Below, in pieces: positions 15,446-17,510 of a stretch of DNA of 17,510 nucleotides. The stretch lies in NCBI GenBank assembly GCA_028822575.1, contig JAPKDN010000014.1, positions 1 through 17,510 of the forward strand. The letters are read 5' to 3'. The position numbers were made by a program, and so were the translations under genes. Under the pieces are notes generated by a model, which saw only the letters and a list, made by a program, of their open reading frames with translations, did no database searches and was not told the DNA's origin. This DNA is from Alphaproteobacteria bacterium. Lineage in GTDB: Bacteria > Pseudomonadota > Alphaproteobacteria > Thalassobaculales > Thalassobaculaceae. How positions within the stretch are numbered: the first letter of the stretch is position 1; each line of letters opens with the position of its first letter.

Positions 15446-16526
15446 GAGCCGTCCCAATCAGTTTGCCGGCGCGGTCATAGACTAGGACTTCGACGGCCAC
15501 CGGCGCGTTTGAAAGCACGCCTAACGCGGTCTCGCGCGCCGCTTTCGCCACGAAATCCCCAAGCCCCAATCCAGCTGGTTGGATAAGAGCCAAGACTTCC
15601 ATCGCGGTATTGGCGGCCTTTACGGTGTCGACCAGCACACTATCTCCTCCCAGATCCGAGACCCGCTCCGCCAACCAGTCCATATCGACCTGGCTACGCC
15701 CGGAATGCAGATCCAGATGACCTTGTGCGAGTTTGGCGAGTTTGGCGAAACCGCCGCCGATGCTCAGTCTTGGTAACGGATGCCCTTTGAGGTATTTCAG
15801 CATCCCACCGGCGAAATCACCCATATCGAGCATCTCTTCCATTGCGAATCCATGCCGTCTTCGCACCGCCGCCTCGGAGGTTGAACCGGTCGCGGCGCCG
15901 ACATGCTCGACCCCGGTAGCCCGCGCAACATCGATTCCCCGGTGTATCGACGTGATCCACGCGGCACAGGAATAAGGCACCACGATCCCGGTGGTGCCCA
16001 GAATGGACAAGCCGCCGAGGATGCCGAGCCTGGGGTTCCAAGTTTTCTCGGCCAAGGCCGCGCCATCGGGTACCGAGATCTCGATCTCGACGTCACCCGC
16101 CACGGCATGCGTGGTGGCGAGTTCCTCAATCACACCGCGCATCATTGAGCGTGGCACCGGATTGATTGCCGGCTCTCCAACGGGTATCGGTAAACCCGGC
16201 TTGGTTACGGTTCCAACGCCCACACCCGCCTTGAAAACGACTCCGGCGCCAGCGGGCCCTGCCCGTACCGTGACAATGATCATCGCCAGGTGGGTAACGT
16301 CGGGATCATCCCCCGCGTCCTTGATGATACCGGCCATGGCCTTGGCTTCCGCGAGGTTCTCCCTCGCCAGGGTGAAGGAAGGTGTTTGCCCCCTGGGCAA
16401 GGTGATTGTCACTGGATCGGGGAAATTTCCCGTCAGAAAAGCGGTATAGGCCGCCTTGGTCGCCGCCGTGGCGCAAGCCCCGGTGGTCCAGCCGCGTCGT
16501 AAGGGTGTGTCGGGTTTCCGAGCCAT
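15435..16526 (-). CDS. cbiD: Cobalt-precorrin-5B C1-methyltransferase CbiD
   Basis: CbiD methylates C1 of cobalt-precorrin-5B, the step done by CobF in the aerobic pathway. The 363-residue length is typical. Family marks: LRRGWTTGACATAATKAAY, PGLPIPVGEPAINPVPR, EKTWNPRLGILGGLSILGTTGIVVPYS, HVGAATGSTSE, a GDFAGGMLKYLKG segment and GGGFAKLAKLAQGHLDLHSGRSQ. It does not look like a Rossmann or tetrapyrrole methylase, as expected for this family. There is no Shine-Dalgarno before the ATG at 16526, and TATAAA lies 6 bases upstream on its strand. It is the first gene of the cbiD-cobK operon and is divergent from cobA. Its presence is strong evidence for early-cobalt chemistry. Confidence 0.96.
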   Translation of the reverse strand: MARKPDTPLRRGWTTGACATAATKAAYTAFLTGNFPDPVTITLPRGQTPSFTLARENLAEAKAMAGIIKDAGDDPDVTHLAMIIVTVRAGPAGAGVVFKAGVGVGTVTKPGLPIPVGEPAINPVPRSMMRGVIEELATTHAVAGDVEIEISVPDGAALAEKTWNPRLGILGGLSILGTTGIVVPYSCAAWITSIHRGIDVARATGVEHVGAATGSTSEAAVRRRHGFAMEEMLDMGDFAGGMLKYLKGHPLPRLSIGGGFAKLAKLAQGHLDLHSGRSQVDMDWLAERVSDLGGDSVLVDTVKAANTAMEVLALIQPAGLGLGDFVAKAARETALGVLSNAPVAVEVLVYDRAGKLIGTAHGW

Positions 16527-16595
16527 GTCGGATTTATACGGTTTCGGGACGCCCGATGGCTAGGCATGGTTAACAGGGGCGGGTAATCTCGGCGC
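16527..16595. promoter_or_regulatory. Divergent cbiD / cobA intergenic region
   Basis: These 69 bases must hold the start signals for both directions. On the minus strand TATAAA (16533-16538) resembles a -10 box but lies only 6 bases before the cbiD ATG, with no recognisable -35 at normal spacing. On the plus strand a purine run, GGGG (16576-16579), is 16 bases before the cobA ATG, rather far for a Shine-Dalgarno. No cobalamin-riboswitch core could fit or be seen here. Confidence 0.35.
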
Positions 16596-17432
16596 ATGAT
16601 TGATATTACTTTCCCATCCGCTGAATTCGAACCTGGCAGTGTCTGGTTGACCGGTTCTGGCCCAGGCGACGCTGGTCTCCTGACTTTGCACGCGCTTAGC
16701 GCGCTGCGCCGCGCGGACGTGATCGTTTACGACGCATTGGTAAGCGACGCCGTACTTGCCCTGGCTCCAGAGGATACGCCACGCGAATTCGCCGGCAAGC
16801 GGGGTGGTAAACCGTCTCCCAAGCAGGCGGATATCTCGCTTCGCCTGATCCAACTGGCGCGTTGGGGCAAGCGGGTGTTGCGGCTGAAGGGCGGTGACCC
16901 CTTTGTCTTCGGACGAGGCGGCGAGGAAGCACTGGCCCTGGTGCGCGCCGGTATCCCGTTCCGCGTCGTCCCGGGCGTCACGGCCGGCATCGGCGGCCTT
17001 GCTTATGCCGGCATTCCCTTGACCCATAGAGACACCAATCACGCGGTCACCATGATCACTGGCCATGACGCGACCGGCGAGATCACCGGCGTTGACTGGG
17101 AAGCCATCGCCAAGGGCGCGCCGGTGCTGGTGATCTATATGGCGATTAAGCACCTCGATCGGATCGCGGCAGAGTTGATGGCGGGTGGACGCGCCGCCGA
17201 AGAGCCCGTGGCATTGGTTTCCAACGCCTCCACACCCAAGCAAAGGGTTCTAGAGACGACGCTCGGAACTTGTGCCACCGACGCTGCCGCTGTCGACATG
17301 GCACCCCCAGCGATTGTCGTGGTCGGCGAGGTGGTGAGGCTGCGCGGCGGGTTGGATTGGCTCGGTGCTCAAGAAGGTCGCGCGCTTGACCCCGACCCCT
17401 TGAATCGCGGTCTTCACGACGAAGTCGGATGA
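16596..17432 (+). CDS. cobA: Uroporphyrinogen-III C-methyltransferase (SUMT)
   Basis: CobA methylates uroporphyrinogen III at C2 and C7 to precorrin-2, the branch point shared by siroheme and cobalamin. The 278-residue protein has the SUMT order: VWLTGSGPGDAGLLTLHAL (SAM loop), VIVYDALVSD, AGKRGGKPSPKQADI, VLRLKGGDPFVFGRGGEE, VVPGVTAGIGGLAYAGIPLTHR and MITGHDATG. There is no CysG-type dehydrogenase/ferrochelatase domain, so conversion of precorrin-2 to sirohydrochlorin needs an enzyme encoded elsewhere. It is coupled by an ATGA overlap to the cobB start, which puts it in a second plus-strand operon. Confidence 0.96.
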   Translation: MIDITFPSAEFEPGSVWLTGSGPGDAGLLTLHALSALRRADVIVYDALVSDAVLALAPEDTPREFAGKRGGKPSPKQADISLRLIQLARWGKRVLRLKGGDPFVFGRGGEEALALVRAGIPFRVVPGVTAGIGGLAYAGIPLTHRDTNHAVTMITGHDATGEITGVDWEAIAKGAPVLVIYMAIKHLDRIAAELMAGGRAAEEPVALVSNASTPKQRVLETTLGTCATDAAAVDMAPPAIVVVGEVVRLRGGLDWLGAQEGRALDPDPLNRGLHDEVG

Positions 17433-17510
17433 CTGAAACGATGGTCGCGCCGGGCTTGGTCATCGCCGCACCCGCTTCTGGCTCGGGTAAGACTGTCGTT
17501 ACCCTTGGCC
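17429..17510 (+). CDS. cobB: Cobyrinic acid a,c-diamide synthase, N-terminal fragment
   Basis: Only 27 codons are in the window. They read through APGLVIAAPASGSGKTVVTLG, the P-loop start characteristic of CobB/CbiA, which uses ATP and glutamine to amidate the a and c side chains of (cobalt-)cobyrinate. The ATG overlaps the cobA stop (ATGA). The rest lies beyond the window edge, so integrity cannot be judged. The same P-loop opening occurs in related amidotransferases such as CobQ, but this wording and the cob context favour CobB. Confidence 0.85.
   Translation, partial: MTETMVAPGLVIAAPASGSGKTVVTLG

Noticed and set aside
1..17510. CRISPR arrays, tRNA or rRNA genes, insertion sequences, attachment sites
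   Set aside because: No regularly spaced repeats, cloverleaf genes, transposase motifs or paired terminal inverted repeats were seen anywhere in the window.

Overview
The window is GC-rich bacterial DNA with tightly packed genes, ATGA stop/start overlaps and alphaproteobacterial-style operons. The gene repertoire (fused CobL, CbiG-CobJ fusion, CbiX with a histidine tail, NrtS beside a class III cyclase) fits a Rhodospirillales-like alphaproteobacterium. That placement is inference; no rRNA or species marker is present.

Left part (1-8182) is a mixed accessory region. It opens with the 3' portion of a CmcJ/NvfI-family oxidoreductase, followed by a small NrtS-type nitrate/nitrite transporter and the decayed remains of a membrane-linked class III adenylate cyclase. 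The cyclase remnant has an in-frame stop, a frameshift, a broken N-terminal membrane region and loss of a catalytic Arg. On the minus strand is a two-gene molybdenum hydroxylase of the isoquinoline 1-oxidoreductase/nicotinate dehydrogenase type (2Fe-2S subunit, then molybdopterin subunit). It is divergent from an MFS transporter across a short region carrying three alternating TTCGAC/GTCGAA half-sites. An unrecognised, largely disordered 203-residue protein with a repeated Trp-acidic motif and a glutathione S-transferase follow.

Right part (8454-17510) is a cobalamin (corrin ring) cluster in three transcription blocks. The plus-strand run is cbiX, cobH, cobL, cobI, cbiG-cobJ fusion and cobM, with four consecutive 4-base ATGA overlaps from cobH to cobM. 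The minus-strand pair is cbiD then cobK, converging on cobM. The plus-strand pair is cobA and the start of cobB, divergent from cbiD.

Together these encode the route from uroporphyrinogen III to the cobyrinic acid stage. CobA makes precorrin-2 and CbiX inserts cobalt into sirohydrochlorin. CobI, CobJ, CobM, CbiG, CbiD, CobK, CobL and CobH then build the ring, and CobB starts amidation. The precorrin-2 dehydrogenase that makes sirohydrochlorin is not in the window. CbiX, CbiG and CbiD together with the absence of CobG, CobZ and CobF indicate the early-cobalt ('anaerobic') chemistry, although several other proteins are of the type named after the aerobic pathway. The 271-base leader before cbiX carries a segment resembling parts of a cobalamin riboswitch but lacks key boxes, so its status is uncertain.
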